Assembly (NCBI GenBank): GCA_902761055.1
Contig: CACWIS010000007.1
Location: 1-63,795 of the forward strand
Length of the DNA stretch: 63,795 nucleotides
Direction: 5' to 3'
Source: Oscillospiraceae bacterium
Lineage (GTDB): Bacteria; Bacillota; Clostridia; Oscillospirales; Oscillospiraceae
The stretch's first letter is position 1. Each line of letters starts with the position of its first letter. The notes under the pieces are model-generated. The model was not told the DNA's origin. It worked only from the letters and a program-made list of their open reading frames with translations, and ran no database searches. Below are positions 23,969-33,670 of this stretch, piece after piece. A program made the translations under genes and the position numbers.

Positions 23969-26900
23969 ATGGACATCGTTTCATCCGGACTGAACATCGA
24001 CAGCGGCAGGCTCTACGCCTATGCGGCCTCCGCGGCAAAGCTGATCCCGCCGGACGGCGTGAGCGGCGCGCGCGCCGAGCTGCGCCGCCTGCGTGCCGAC
24101 TGCCTCGCGCTGCGGCGCTTCCACGCCTCGCTGCAGGCGGCGGCGAAGAAGGAACGGGAGCTCTCCTCCGCGCAGGAGTGGATCCTCGACAACTATTATC
24201 TGATCGAGCGCGAGAGCAAGAGCGCCGCAACCGCGCTGCGCGGCTGCGGCGAGCTGCGCAGCGCCGAGGGAGAGAGCATCGTTTTTGCGCTCTGCCGCGC
24301 CCTGCTGCGCTCCGGCGGGGGACGCCTGAGCGGCGAGCGGCTGGCGAATTTCCTCGACGGCTTTCAGAGCGTCTGCGTCCTGCGGCAGAGCGAACTCGAG
24401 GCGCTCGCACCCTGCCTGCGCTGCGCGGTGATCTCAGCGATCGCGGAGGTCTGCCGGGCGCTGGAACGCGGCGGCGAGGAGGGCTGCGCGGCGCTGCTTT
24501 CCGCGCTGTTCGCGGCGCTGCGCCTGCTGCCGGTCATGGAACTCGATCGTCTGCTCGAGCGTGTCAACGTCCCCGGGCTGATCCTCGAGCGGGACGCGAC
24601 CGGCGAATATCCGCGCATGGACGCGCAGACGAAGCGGGATTATCTGGGACGCCTGGCACGGCTCGCCGCCGCCCGCGGCGCAGAAGAGCAGGACCTTGCG
24701 CGCGCGCTGATCGAGCGCTCGCAGCGCGAAGGGAAGCATGTCGGTTTCTTCCTGTTTGAAGAAAACGCGCGGCACGGCGGAGAGCTCTACATCGCCGGGA
24801 CGCTCGCGCTGACGGCGGCGCTGACGCTGCTCGCCGGCTTTGTCTGGGGCGTTTGGGCCGCGCTGCTGCTGACGCTGCCGATCTCCGAAACGGTGGAGAG
24901 CATGGCGGAGCTCGTCCTCTCGCGTCTCGTCCGGCCGAAGCGGCTGCCGCGCATGGATCTGCGCAGCGGCGTCCCGCCGGAGGGAAAGACGGTCTGCGTC
25001 GTGTCCGTGCTCCTCTCCGATCCCGGGAGCGCCGCGCGCAGTGCGGAAAAGCTCGAGCGGCTGTATCATGCCTGCGGGGGAGAAAAGGAGCGGGGCGCGC
25101 TCGCCTTCGGCCTGCTCGCGGACCTGCCAGGTGCGGCGGAAAGAGAAACGGAGAACGACGGGCCGGCGCTCGCGTCGGCACGCGCTGCGATCGATGCGCT
25201 GAACGCGCGCCACGGCGGCGGCTTCTGTCTGCTGACGCGCCCGCGCAGCTTCGACGGCGAGCGCTGGTGCGGCCGGGAGCGAAAGCGCGGCGCGCTCTGT
25301 GCGCTTGCGCGGCTGCTGTGCGGAGAAGACAGCGAGCTGCAGGCAGCCGGAGACGCGGCCTCGCTGAGCGATGCGAAGTATATCCTGACGCTCGACAGCG
25401 ACACGGAGATCTATCCCGGCGCGGTCGGGGAGCTGATCGGCGCGGCGATCCATCCGCTCAACCGTGCGCGGATCGACCCGCAGCGCGGCACGGTCACGGG
25501 CGGCCACGGGATCCTCCAGCCGCGCATCGGCGTCACGCTCCGGAGCGCCGTCGCCACGGATTTCGCGATCCTCTTTGCCGGCGCGGGCGGCAGCGATCCC
25601 TACGGCTCGCTGTGCGGCGAGCCGTACATGGACGCCTTTGACGCGGGGGGTTTTTCCGGCAAGGGGCTGATCGACGCGGCCGCGCTGCTGGCGTGCACGG
25701 AGACGCGCTTTGAGGGAAAGGGCGTCCTGTCGCACGACGCGCCGGAGGGCGCCTATCTGCACGGGGCGCGCATGAGCGACGAGGAATTCTTCGACGCCTT
25801 CCCCGCCTCGCCCGCGGGCTACTATCGCCGGCTGCACCGCTGGGTGCGCGGCGACTGGCAGAATCTGCGCTTTCTCTTCGCCCGCGAGCTGCCGCCGATC
25901 GAACGGCGGCGCTTTTTCGACAAGCTGCGCCGCAGCGCCGTCCCGCCGGCAACGCTCGCAGCGCTGCTTGCGGGCTTTTTCTTTCCGGCGCGCGCCGGCG
26001 CCGCGGCCGCGGCCGCGGTGCTCTGCCTGCTCTCGGATCTGATCCCGGCGCTGACGAGCGAGCTGCGCTCTCATCGAGCGCGCCGGCAGCGCAGTTGGAC
26101 GAGGAGCCTCGCGGGGCTCGGCGGCGCGATCGTACAGAACTTCATGCGCCTCTGGCTTCTCCCCTGGGAGAGCTGGATCTGTCTGAGCGCCGCCCTGACG
26201 GCGCTCTGGCGCATGCTCTTCACGCACAAAAAACTCCTGCAGTGGGAGACCGCCGCCCAAAGCGAACGGCGCGGCGACTCGCTCGGCGCCTATGCCCGGG
26301 CGATGCTCCCCGTCCTCCCGGTCGGGCTTGCGGCGATGTGCCTTTCCGCGGCTGTCATCGGCCGTGCGGCGGGGCTGATGTGGCTGCTCTCGCCGGTCGT
26401 GCTCTGGGCGCTGTCTCTGCCCGCCGAAAAGGAGAGCGTGCTCTCCGCGCCGGACGCGGCTTATCTGCGCGAGACGGCGGCGGCGACCTGGCGCTATTTC
26501 TCCCGCTTCTGCACGCGGGAGGACAACGCGCTCCCGCCGGACAACGTCCAGCTCCAGCCCATGCGGGGCGCGGCTCACAGCATCTCGCCGACGAATCTCG
26601 GCCTTGCGATGTGCGCCGCGGCCGCGGCCTGTGATCTCGGCGTGATCGGCGATGAAGAGGCGATGGAGCGGATCGGAAGCATGACGGACACGGCGGAGCG
26701 GATGGAGCGCTACCGCGGCCATTTTTACAACTGGTACGACACGCGCACGCTTGCGGTCCTCCGCCCCGCCTTCGTCTCGACCGTGGACAGCGGCAATCTC
26801 TGCGCCGCGCTGCTCACGGCGGCGGCCTTCGCGCGCGAAAAGGAGGCTGCGCGGCGCGATGATCCGCGCAGCGAGCGGGCTTTTTCGTCTGCTGCGCCGC

Positions 26901-29900
26901 TCAGTGCGCGGCTTCTCGCCCTCGCGGAGGAGATGGATTTTTCCTTTCTCTACGATGAAACGCGCTCCCTTTTCTATATCTGCTACGACACGGCGCGCGA
27001 ACGCGGCGCGGGCGGCTGGTATGACCTGATGGCGAGCGAGGCGATGCTCACGAGCTATCTCGCCGTCGCCCGGGGCGAGGTTCCGCGCCGGCATTGGCGC
27101 GCGCTCGGCCGGGCGCAGCTGGGATGGGACGGATACCGCGCGCTGGCGAGCTGGACGGGCTCCGTGTTTGAATACCTCATGCCCTTTCTGTTCCTGCCGC
27201 TGCCGCGCGGCAGCCTGCTCGACGAGAGCGGACGCTTCTGCCTCTATGCCCAGCGGCACCGCGTCCCGGTCGGGACGCCCTTGGGGATTTCGGAGAGCGC
27301 ATTTTTCTCGCTCGACGCTTCCGGGCGCTACCGTTACAAGGCGCACGGCGTGGCGGCGCTCGCACTGCGCCGCGGCATGGATGAGGAACGCGTCGTCTCG
27401 CCGTACAGCAGCTTTCTCGCTCTGGCGGTAGACAAACGCCTCGCCGCGGCCAATCTCCGCCGCCTGGAGCGCTATGGCGCGCGGGGGACGCTCGGTTTCT
27501 TCGAAGCGGTGGATTTCACGCCGCAGAGGGGACGGGGAGAAAACGGCGAGGTCGTTCGCTGCGTGATGGCGCACCACGCAGCGATGAGCCTGTGCGCGGC
27601 GGCGAACGCCTTGTGCGGCAACAGCCTGGTGAGACGCTTCCTTTCGGACGCGCGGATGGCGGCCTTTTTGCCGCTGCTGTGCGAGAGACCCGGAGAAGGC
27701 GGCGAACTGCTGCGCCGCAAGGCCTCGGAGGAAGCGCGCACTGCGCCGCGCAGCCGCGCGAAAAAAACGCGCAGCGGGCGGGCGGGCGAGCACGGGGCCT
27801 GCCTGCTTTCCAACGGCGCCTATACGCTGCTGCTCGACGAGATGGGCGAGCAGAGCGCCGCCTGGGGCGAGCGCTGCGTCTGTGACGCGCGGACGGGCGG
27901 CATGCGCCTGCGCATATCCGCGCCCGACGGAGAGAGCACGCTGATGCCCTCGGTCTGCGCGCGCTGGGAGATGAGCGCGGAGAGCTGCCGCTACGAATAC
28001 GATACGAAGGGCCTGCACGGCTCGCTGACCGTCTCGGCCGGGGCGGCGGAGAGCGGCGCGCTCTATGAGCTCTCGCTCGCCGGCGTGCCGGCGGGAAGCG
28101 AGGCGATCCTGGACTTTACGCCGCTGCTCGCGCCGCTGGGCGACTGGCTGGACCATCCGGCCTTTGCCCGGCTCGGCATCCGCGCCTCCCGGCAGGGCGA
28201 GGCGCTGCTGCTGCGGCGCATCGCGCGCCGGGACGAGGGCGACGCCTGGCTCGCCGTTTGCTGCAGCCTGCGCGCGGAAATGCGCGCGGAGGACGGCGCG
28301 GAAAGCGCCGTGCTGCTGCGCCCGCACGTCACGCTGCGCGCGCCGCTCGAGGCGGGGGAAAACGCGCTGCGCTTTGCGCTCTGCGTCTCGTCGGATGCGG
28401 ACGAAGCGGCCGAGGGGGCGCGCCGCCTGCTCGGCGGTACGCTGCGCGGAGATTTTGTCGCCGCGGCGGCCGCGCTGCTGCGGCTCCCGGAGAGCGCCGT
28501 CTTTGCCGCGGCGGACAAGGCCGCGGCGCTGCGCAGCTATGCGCCGCGTGAGGCGGCGCCGCGCGGCGAGCTGTGGCGATACGGCTTCTCCGGCGATCTG
28601 CCGCTGCTGCTCTGCCCGGCAGGGGCGAAGGAAGAGGAGGAGCTGCTTGGCGAGTTCTGCCTGCTGCGCAGCCTGAACATCGGCGCGGAGCTGGCGCTCA
28701 CGAGCGACGAGGAGGGCGAGTATCCGCAGGAGACGAGCCGCCGCGTGACGGCTGTGCTGGCGCGATCGGGCCTGGAGGCGCTGCTGGGCGCGCCGGGCGG
28801 CGTGCGTATCGTGCCGCGCGCGGCGGAGGAGGCGCTCGCCTCCCGCGCGGCCTTTGCGGTCGGACGCGAAGAGAAGCCGCGCGAGCCGATGCCCTCTCTG
28901 CCCGACGCGGCGCGGAGCGGCGGAGAGGAGATCGAGGCGCGGGTCGGAAACGGAAGCGTCTCGTTCCTCCTCCGCGGCAAACTGCCGCCGCGCCCCTGGC
29001 AGAACATCCTCTGCACGGGGGACTTCGGTTGGATCGCAAGCGAGTGCGGCAGCGGGCCGATGTGGCTGCGCAATCTGCGCGAGGGCCGGATCGGTCCGCC
29101 GCCCGCCGTGCCGGAGAGCGTGCGCGGCGCCGAACAGCTCTGGGCCGAAACGCCCCGGGGACGCGTCAGCCTCTTTGCCGCGGAGGACGGCATCGACTGC
29201 AGCGTATACTACGACGGCGCGATCGCGCGCTGGGAAAAGACCGTCGCGGGCAGACGGCTCACGCTCACGGGTTTCCTCGACCCCGAGGGCGGCGCGCGCG
29301 TGCTGCAGCTCGAAGGAGCCGAGGGCCTGAGGCTTTGCTGGCGGATGGAGCTGCTGCTCGGCGCGCCCTCGGGCGCGTCCGTGCGCGCAGGCTATGAAAA
29401 CGGCCTGCTGCGCGCGGATAACCCGGAGAGCTTCTTCCCGGAGCTGCGCTTTCTCGCCGCCGTCGCCAGCCCGGCGCGCTGCCGCTGCGACTGGGCCGAG
29501 GCGGGCTTCCTGTTTTCCTTCACGGCGGGGGCGCGGGAGCTGCTGGTCTGCGGCTGCTGCGGCGAGGAGAGACTGCGCGCGCTGTGCAAATGGGAAAACG
29601 CGGCGGAGGCCGGGAAAGAGGCCGCCGCGCGCGCGGCGGCGCGCCTGGGGCGCTTCTTCGTGCGCTGCAGCGATGCGGCGCTGGAGCACTATCTCAACGG
29701 CTGGTGTCTCGCCCAGATCCGCAGCCGTCTCGAGGCGCGCGGCAGCCTCTATCAGAGCGGCGGCGCGATCGGTTTTCGCGACCAGCTGCAGGATGCGGTG
29801 AATCTGCTGCTCGTGGAAAAGGAGAGCGCTCGCTCGCGCATCCTCGACTGCTGCCGGCATCAGTACCGCGAGGGGGACGTGATGCACTGGTGGCACGTCC

Positions 29901-31003
29901 ATCCGGAGGGCGACCGCGGGGTGCGCACGCGCTGCAGCGACGACCTGCTGTGGCTGTGCTGGGCGCTGGGTGAATACGTCGAAGCGACGGGCGAGGAGGA
30001 GCTCTGCTTTGCGCGGGAGCCGTATCTGCTCTCACCGCCGCTGGGCGACGAGGAGCGCGACCGCTATGAGCGCGCGGCGCAGAGCGAAGAGAAGGAGAGC
30101 GTGCTCGACCACGCGCTGCGTGCGCTGCGCTGCTGCGTCTCGCGCGGCTTCGGCGCGCACGGTCTGCCCCTGATGGGCTCCGGAGACTGGAACGACAGCC
30201 TCTCAAACACCGGGGGCGAGAGCGTGTGGCTGGCCTTCTTCCTCTGCGCCTGCGGCCGCTCGATGGCTGCCGTGCTCAAGCGCTGCGCGCGCAGCGCCGA
30301 GGCGGAGGAATGCCGTGCGCTTGCCGCGCGGATGCTCAAGGCGGCCGAGGGCTGCTTCAACGGGAAATGGTACGAGCGCGCCTATCCCGCCCACGGAGAT
30401 CTCGGCCGAGGCGGGACGCGCATCGACTCGATCGTGCAGAGCTGGGCCGTGTTCTGCGGAGCGAAGCACGCGCGGGAGGCGCTGGATCACACGCTGTGCC
30501 GTCTGGTGGACGGCGAGGCGCGGCTGGTGAAGCTGCTCGACCCGCCCTTCGCGGCCGACGAGGAGCGTTTCGGCTATATCAGCTCCTACGGCGAGGGCTG
30601 CCGCGAGAACGGCGGACAGTACACGCACGCGGCGGTCTGGCTCGCGCGGGCAAGCTTTCTGGCCGGGCGGCCGGAGGCGGGGCGGGAGATCCTCTCGCTG
30701 CTGCTGCCGGAGGGCAGGGAGAGCGCAGACTACGGCGCCGAGCCCTATGTTCTCGCCGCCGACGTGTGCAGCGCGCCCGGGCACCGGGGCGAGGCCGGCT
30801 GGAGCTGGTATACCGGCTCGGCGGGATGGTTTTTCCGCACGGCGACGGAAAACCTGCTGGGCATCCGGCGGCGAGGCGGACGGATCGTGACGCGCCGGGC
30901 GGAATGCGCGCTCTTCAGTCTCTTCGAGGCGCGGGTGAACGGCGTGCGCGCGGCCGGGGAAGAACAGAAAGGGACTACCCAAGAGCCCGGGAAAATGATA
31001 TAA
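23969..31003 (+). CDS. Cyclic beta-1,2-glucan synthase-like enzyme (2,344 aa)
   Basis: The ATG at 23969 has a weak CAGAGG site. The order resembles NdvB/Cgs: an N-terminal helical region with membrane segments (about 270-310); a GT84-type glycosyltransferase with LDSDTEIYP (near 474) and RWVRGDWQNLRF (near 625); several membrane helices (about 655-690, 770-830); a middle region likely of the chain-length/cyclising domain; and a C-terminal GH94 phosphorylase-like domain with GSGDWNDSLSNTGG (near 2073) and GWSWYTGSAGWFFR (near 2277). UDP-glucose would be polymerised and cyclised at the membrane. Proteobacterial Cgs is about 2,800 residues; this is shorter. It is a single uninterrupted frame. 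Product linkage in this organism is inferred. Confidence 0.85.
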   Translation: MDIVSSGLNIDSGRLYAYAASAAKLIPPDGVSGARAELRRLRADCLALRRFHASLQAAAKKERELSSAQEWILDNYYLIERESKSAATALRGCGELRSAEGESIVFALCRALLRSGGGRLSGERLANFLDGFQSVCVLRQSELEALAPCLRCAVISAIAEVCRALERGGEEGCAALLSALFAALRLLPVMELDRLLERVNVPGLILERDATGEYPRMDAQTKRDYLGRLARLAAARGAEEQDLARALIERSQREGKHVGFFLFEENARHGGELYIAGTLALTAALTLLAGFVWGVWAALLLTLPISETVESMAELVLSRLVRPKRLPRMDLRSGVPPEGKTVCVVSVLLSDPGSAARSAEKLERLYHACGGEKERGALAFGLLADLPGAAERETENDGPALASARAAIDALNARHGGGFCLLTRPRSFDGERWCGRERKRGALCALARLLCGEDSELQAAGDAASLSDAKYILTLDSDTEIYPGAVGELIGAAIHPLNRARIDPQRGTVTGGHGILQPRIGVTLRSAVATDFAILFAGAGGSDPYGSLCGEPYMDAFDAGGFSGKGLIDAAALLACTETRFEGKGVLSHDAPEGAYLHGARMSDEEFFDAFPASPAGYYRRLHRWVRGDWQNLRFLFARELPPIERRRFFDKLRRSAVPPATLAALLAGFFFPARAGAAAAAAVLCLLSDLIPALTSELRSHRARRQRSWTRSLAGLGGAIVQNFMRLWLLPWESWICLSAALTALWRMLFTHKKLLQWETAAQSERRGDSLGAYARAMLPVLPVGLAAMCLSAAVIGRAAGLMWLLSPVVLWALSLPAEKESVLSAPDAAYLRETAAATWRYFSRFCTREDNALPPDNVQLQPMRGAAHSISPTNLGLAMCAAAAACDLGVIGDEEAMERIGSMTDTAERMERYRGHFYNWYDTRTLAVLRPAFVSTVDSGNLCAALLTAAAFAREKEAARRDDPRSERAFSSAAPLSARLLALAEEMDFSFLYDETRSLFYICYDTARERGAGGWYDLMASEAMLTSYLAVARGEVPRRHWRALGRAQLGWDGYRALASWTGSVFEYLMPFLFLPLPRGSLLDESGRFCLYAQRHRVPVGTPLGISESAFFSLDASGRYRYKAHGVAALALRRGMDEERVVSPYSSFLALAVDKRLAAANLRRLERYGARGTLGFFEAVDFTPQRGRGENGEVVRCVMAHHAAMSLCAAANALCGNSLVRRFLSDARMAAFLPLLCERPGEGGELLRRKASEEARTAPRSRAKKTRSGRAGEHGACLLSNGAYTLLLDEMGEQSAAWGERCVCDARTGGMRLRISAPDGESTLMPSVCARWEMSAESCRYEYDTKGLHGSLTVSAGAAESGALYELSLAGVPAGSEAILDFTPLLAPLGDWLDHPAFARLGIRASRQGEALLLRRIARRDEGDAWLAVCCSLRAEMRAEDGAESAVLLRPHVTLRAPLEAGENALRFALCVSSDADEAAEGARRLLGGTLRGDFVAAAAALLRLPESAVFAAADKAAALRSYAPREAAPRGELWRYGFSGDLPLLLCPAGAKEEEELLGEFCLLRSLNIGAELALTSDEEGEYPQETSRRVTAVLARSGLEALLGAPGGVRIVPRAAEEALASRAAFAVGREEKPREPMPSLPDAARSGGEEIEARVGNGSVSFLLRGKLPPRPWQNILCTGDFGWIASECGSGPMWLRNLREGRIGPPPAVPESVRGAEQLWAETPRGRVSLFAAEDGIDCSVYYDGAIARWEKTVAGRRLTLTGFLDPEGGARVLQLEGAEGLRLCWRMELLLGAPSGASVRAGYENGLLRADNPESFFPELRFLAAVASPARCRCDWAEAGFLFSFTAGARELLVCGCCGEERLRALCKWENAAEAGKEAAARAAARLGRFFVRCSDAALEHYLNGWCLAQIRSRLEARGSLYQSGGAIGFRDQLQDAVNLLLVEKESARSRILDCCRHQYREGDVMHWWHVHPEGDRGVRTRCSDDLLWLCWALGEYVEATGEEELCFAREPYLLSPPLGDEERDRYERAAQSEEKESVLDHALRALRCCVSRGFGAHGLPLMGSGDWNDSLSNTGGESVWLAFFLCACGRSMAAVLKRCARSAEAEECRALAARMLKAAEGCFNGKWYERAYPAHGDLGRGGTRIDSIVQSWAVFCGAKHAREALDHTLCRLVDGEARLVKLLDPPFAADEERFGYISSYGEGCRENGGQYTHAAVWLARASFLAGRPEAGREILSLLLPEGRESADYGAEPYVLAADVCSAPGHRGEAGWSWYTGSAGWFFRTATENLLGIRRRGGRIVTRRAECALFSLFEARVNGVRAAGEEQKGTTQEPGKMI

Positions 31004-31004
31004 T
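30999..31004 (+). promoter_or_regulatory. Extended -10 promoter for ymfF overlapping the glucan-synthase stop
   Basis: TGATATAAT forms an extended -10 whose TATAAT overlaps the stop codon of the preceding gene. No good -35 is visible. It lies 35 bases before the ymfF start. Confidence 0.4.
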
Positions 31005-31038
31005 ATCTTAAAATACAAAGAGAAGGACGGCGGGAAAG

Positions 31039-32412
31039 ATGGAATACTCGAGATCGGAGATCATGAGCGGCGTCACGCTGACGCATATCCGCTCGGACAA
31101 GTTCAAGACCGCGTGCCTGAGCGTCAATCTCCTGACGCAGCTGAAGCGCGAAACGGCGTCGATGAACGCGCTGCTGCCGCTGGTGCTGCGCCGGGGCACG
31201 GCGCTCTACGGCGACATGGAGGCCATCTCCCGCCGCCTTGACGAGCTCTACGGCGCGGCGATCGAGCCGGTCATCCGCCGCATCGGCGAGATCCAGTGCG
31301 TCGGCTTTATCGCGAGCGTGCCGGAGGAGGACTTTCTGCCCGCCGGGAGCGGCACGCTGCGCGGCGTGTGCGAGCTGCTCGGCCAGCTGCTGCTGACGCC
31401 CAAGACCCGCGGCGGCCTGCTGCTGCCGGACTACGTGGACAGCGAGCGGGAGAAGCTGCTGGAGATGATCCGCGCACGGCTCAACGACAAGCTGGGCTGG
31501 GCCGTGTCGCGCTGCATCGAGGAGATGTGCTGCTGCGAGGACTTCGCGGTCGACCGGCTCGGAGACGAGGAAAGCGCGGAGGCCATCCGCTATCAGAAGC
31601 TGACGAAGCAGTACCGCGCGCTGCTGCAGTCCAGCCCGATCGAGATCTTCTACTGCGGCCGGGCGGACAAAAAGCGCGTGGAGGACCTGCTGCGCGACGC
31701 CTTTGCGGCGCTGCCGCGCGGCGAGATCGACTATGAGATCGGCACCGATCTGCGCCTCAACGCGCTCGAGGACGAGCCGCGGGAGTATACCGAGCTGATG
31801 AACGTCGCGCAGAGCAAGCTGGTGATCGGCTGGCGCCTGGGCGAGGCGATGGAGGAGCCGGACTTCGCGGCGCTGCGCGTGTTCGCGAGCCTCTTCGGCG
31901 GATCGACGGCCTCAAAGCTTTTCACCAACGTGCGGGAAAAACTGTCGCTGTGCTACTTTGCAAGCTGCGTCGCAGATCTGCACAAGGGCCTCCTGCTGGC
32001 CTACGCGGGCACGGACGCCGAGCGCAGCGAGGAGGCGAGGAAGGAGATCTTCGCCCAGCTCGCGGCGATCGGAAACGGCGAGATCACGGACGAGGAGCTG
32101 GAGGCGGCGCGTGCGGACGTGCGCTCGTCGCTGCGCGCCGTACTCGACAGCCAGGGCTCGATGGAGGGCTTCTGCCTCTCCGCGGCGCTCGCAGGCGCGG
32201 ATTACACGCCCGAGGAGCTCGGCGAGCTCTGCGCCGACGTGACGAAGGAGCAGCTCGCGGCGATCGCGCAGGGCTGCGAGTGCGACATGGTCTATCTGCT
32301 CGCCCCGGACGGCGGCGAGGAGGACGGAGAAGAAGAGGAGCGGGAGATCAGCGACGAAGAGCTGGCGGCTTTTGAGGAGGAAGAGAATGGAGATCCGGAA
32401 ACAAACGTATAA
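31039..32412 (+). CDS. ymfF: M16 peptidase-like protein YmfF (EF-P modification-associated)
   Basis: 457 residues of the M16 (pitrilysin) fold in two halves. The catalytic HxxEH is absent, as expected for the inactive YmfF partner, while FTNVREKLSLCYFASC preserves the conserved C-terminal-half R/Y pair. It pairs with YmfH encoded next, like the alpha/beta pairs of processing peptidases. In Bacillus the ymfF/ymfH genes are linked to elongation factor P 5-aminopentanol modification, though their molecular role is unclear. The extreme C-terminus is very acidic (EEDGEEEEREISDEE). The genes overlap by 26 bases. Confidence 0.85.
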   Translation: MEYSRSEIMSGVTLTHIRSDKFKTACLSVNLLTQLKRETASMNALLPLVLRRGTALYGDMEAISRRLDELYGAAIEPVIRRIGEIQCVGFIASVPEEDFLPAGSGTLRGVCELLGQLLLTPKTRGGLLLPDYVDSEREKLLEMIRARLNDKLGWAVSRCIEEMCCCEDFAVDRLGDEESAEAIRYQKLTKQYRALLQSSPIEIFYCGRADKKRVEDLLRDAFAALPRGEIDYEIGTDLRLNALEDEPREYTELMNVAQSKLVIGWRLGEAMEEPDFAALRVFASLFGGSTASKLFTNVREKLSLCYFASCVADLHKGLLLAYAGTDAERSEEARKEIFAQLAAIGNGEITDEELEAARADVRSSLRAVLDSQGSMEGFCLSAALAGADYTPEELGELCADVTKEQLAAIAQGCECDMVYLLAPDGGEEDGEEEEREISDEELAAFEEEENGDPETNV

Positions 32413-33670
32413 CGAACTCGGCGAGACCCTCTGCAGCGCGAAGCTGGCGAACGGCCTGCGCGTACGCGTGGTGCCGAAGAAGGGCTTTTCCGGCTTCTTC
32501 GCCTGCTTCGGGACCTATTACGGCTCGGTCATGCGCAGCTTTCTGCTGGGCGGCGAGCGAAAGGACACGCCCGCAGGCGTGGCGCACTATCTGGAACATA
32601 AAATGTTCGACATGCCCGACGGCGACAACGCCCTGCAGAGCATGACCGCCACCGGCGCGGACCCGAACGCCTTTACGGGCTTCGACGAGACGGTGTACCA
32701 TTTCCACTGCACGGAACGTTTTGAAGAGAATCTGCGCACGCTGCTGCGCTTTGTCACGACGCCCTATTTCACGCCCGAGACCGTGGAGAAGGAGCAGGGC
32801 ATCATCTCTCAGGAGATCCGCATGTACGACGACCTGCCGGACTACGCGGTCTATTTCGAGCTGATGAAGCTGCTCTACCGCACGCATCCCCTGCGCGACG
32901 ACATCGCCGGTACGGTCGAGAGCATCGCCGAGATCGACGCCGAGACGCTCTACGCCTGCCACAAGGCCTTTTATACGCCGGGCAACATGTGCCTGTGCGT
33001 CGAGGGCGACGTGGAGCCGGAGGAGATCTGCCGCATCGCCGAGGAGATCCTCGGCACGGAAAAGGGCGAGGTGCCGCAGCCGCTGATCCCGGAGGAGAAC
33101 GGCGCGCCGGAGCAGCTCTGTACCGAACGGAAAATGAGCGTCTCCGCACCGCTGTTCCTGCTGGGCGCCGCTTTCACGCCGAGCGGGGAGGACGCGCTGC
33201 GCGAGCGCATCGTCGCGCGTCTGGCGCTGCGGCTGCTGTGCTCGCCGTCCTCGGCTTTCTATACGCGGCTCTACCGCGAGGGACTGCTCAACCGCAGCTT
33301 CTCCTATGAGGCGGAGTTCCCGGCCAACGCCGCGCTGGTGACGGCCGGAGGCGAGAGCCGCGACCCGAAGCGGGTGTACGACGAGCTGCTGCGCGAGGCG
33401 GAGCGCGTCGCCGCCGAGGGCTTCGACGCGGCGGACTTCGAGCGGGCCAAGCGCGCCTCGCTGGGCGCGCGGCTGCGCGGCTTTGAGGATTTCGACAGCG
33501 TATGCCTCTCGGCCTTTGAGGGCGCGCGCCTCGGCTACAGCGTGTTCGACGCTCCCGCCGTGCTCGCCTCCGTCACGGCGGAGGAGTGCCGCGCCTTCGT
33601 CGCGCGCGTGCTGACGCGCGAGCGCACGGCGCTGTCCGTGATCCTGCCCGAGGGAGGCGCGGGAGCATGA
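32387..33670 (+). CDS. ymfH: M16 peptidase YmfH (EF-P modification-associated)
   Basis: The start at 32387 follows GAGGAAGAGA inside ymfF. The 427-residue product has an intact inverzincin motif AHYLEH (H67, E70, H71) plus the later E of the zinc site in EKEQGIISQEIRMYDD. It should be the catalytic half of a YmfF-YmfH pair, hydrolysing peptides or a protein partner in the cytoplasm. Its stop overlaps the lgt start (ATGA). The third gene of this functional set (ymfI) lies 10 kb downstream. Confidence 0.88.
   Translation: MEIRKQTYNELGETLCSAKLANGLRVRVVPKKGFSGFFACFGTYYGSVMRSFLLGGERKDTPAGVAHYLEHKMFDMPDGDNALQSMTATGADPNAFTGFDETVYHFHCTERFEENLRTLLRFVTTPYFTPETVEKEQGIISQEIRMYDDLPDYAVYFELMKLLYRTHPLRDDIAGTVESIAEIDAETLYACHKAFYTPGNMCLCVEGDVEPEEICRIAEEILGTEKGEVPQPLIPEENGAPEQLCTERKMSVSAPLFLLGAAFTPSGEDALRERIVARLALRLLCSPSSAFYTRLYREGLLNRSFSYEAEFPANAALVTAGGESRDPKRVYDELLREAERVAAEGFDAADFERAKRASLGARLRGFEDFDSVCLSAFEGARLGYSVFDAPAVLASVTAEECRAFVARVLTRERTALSVILPEGGAGA

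Noticed and set aside
24434-29902. Minus-strand open frame of 1,822 codons opposite the glucan-synthase gene
   Set aside because: GC-rich genes often leave long open frames on the antisense strand. Composition is Arg/Ala-rich without domains, and the plus-strand protein has clear family motifs.
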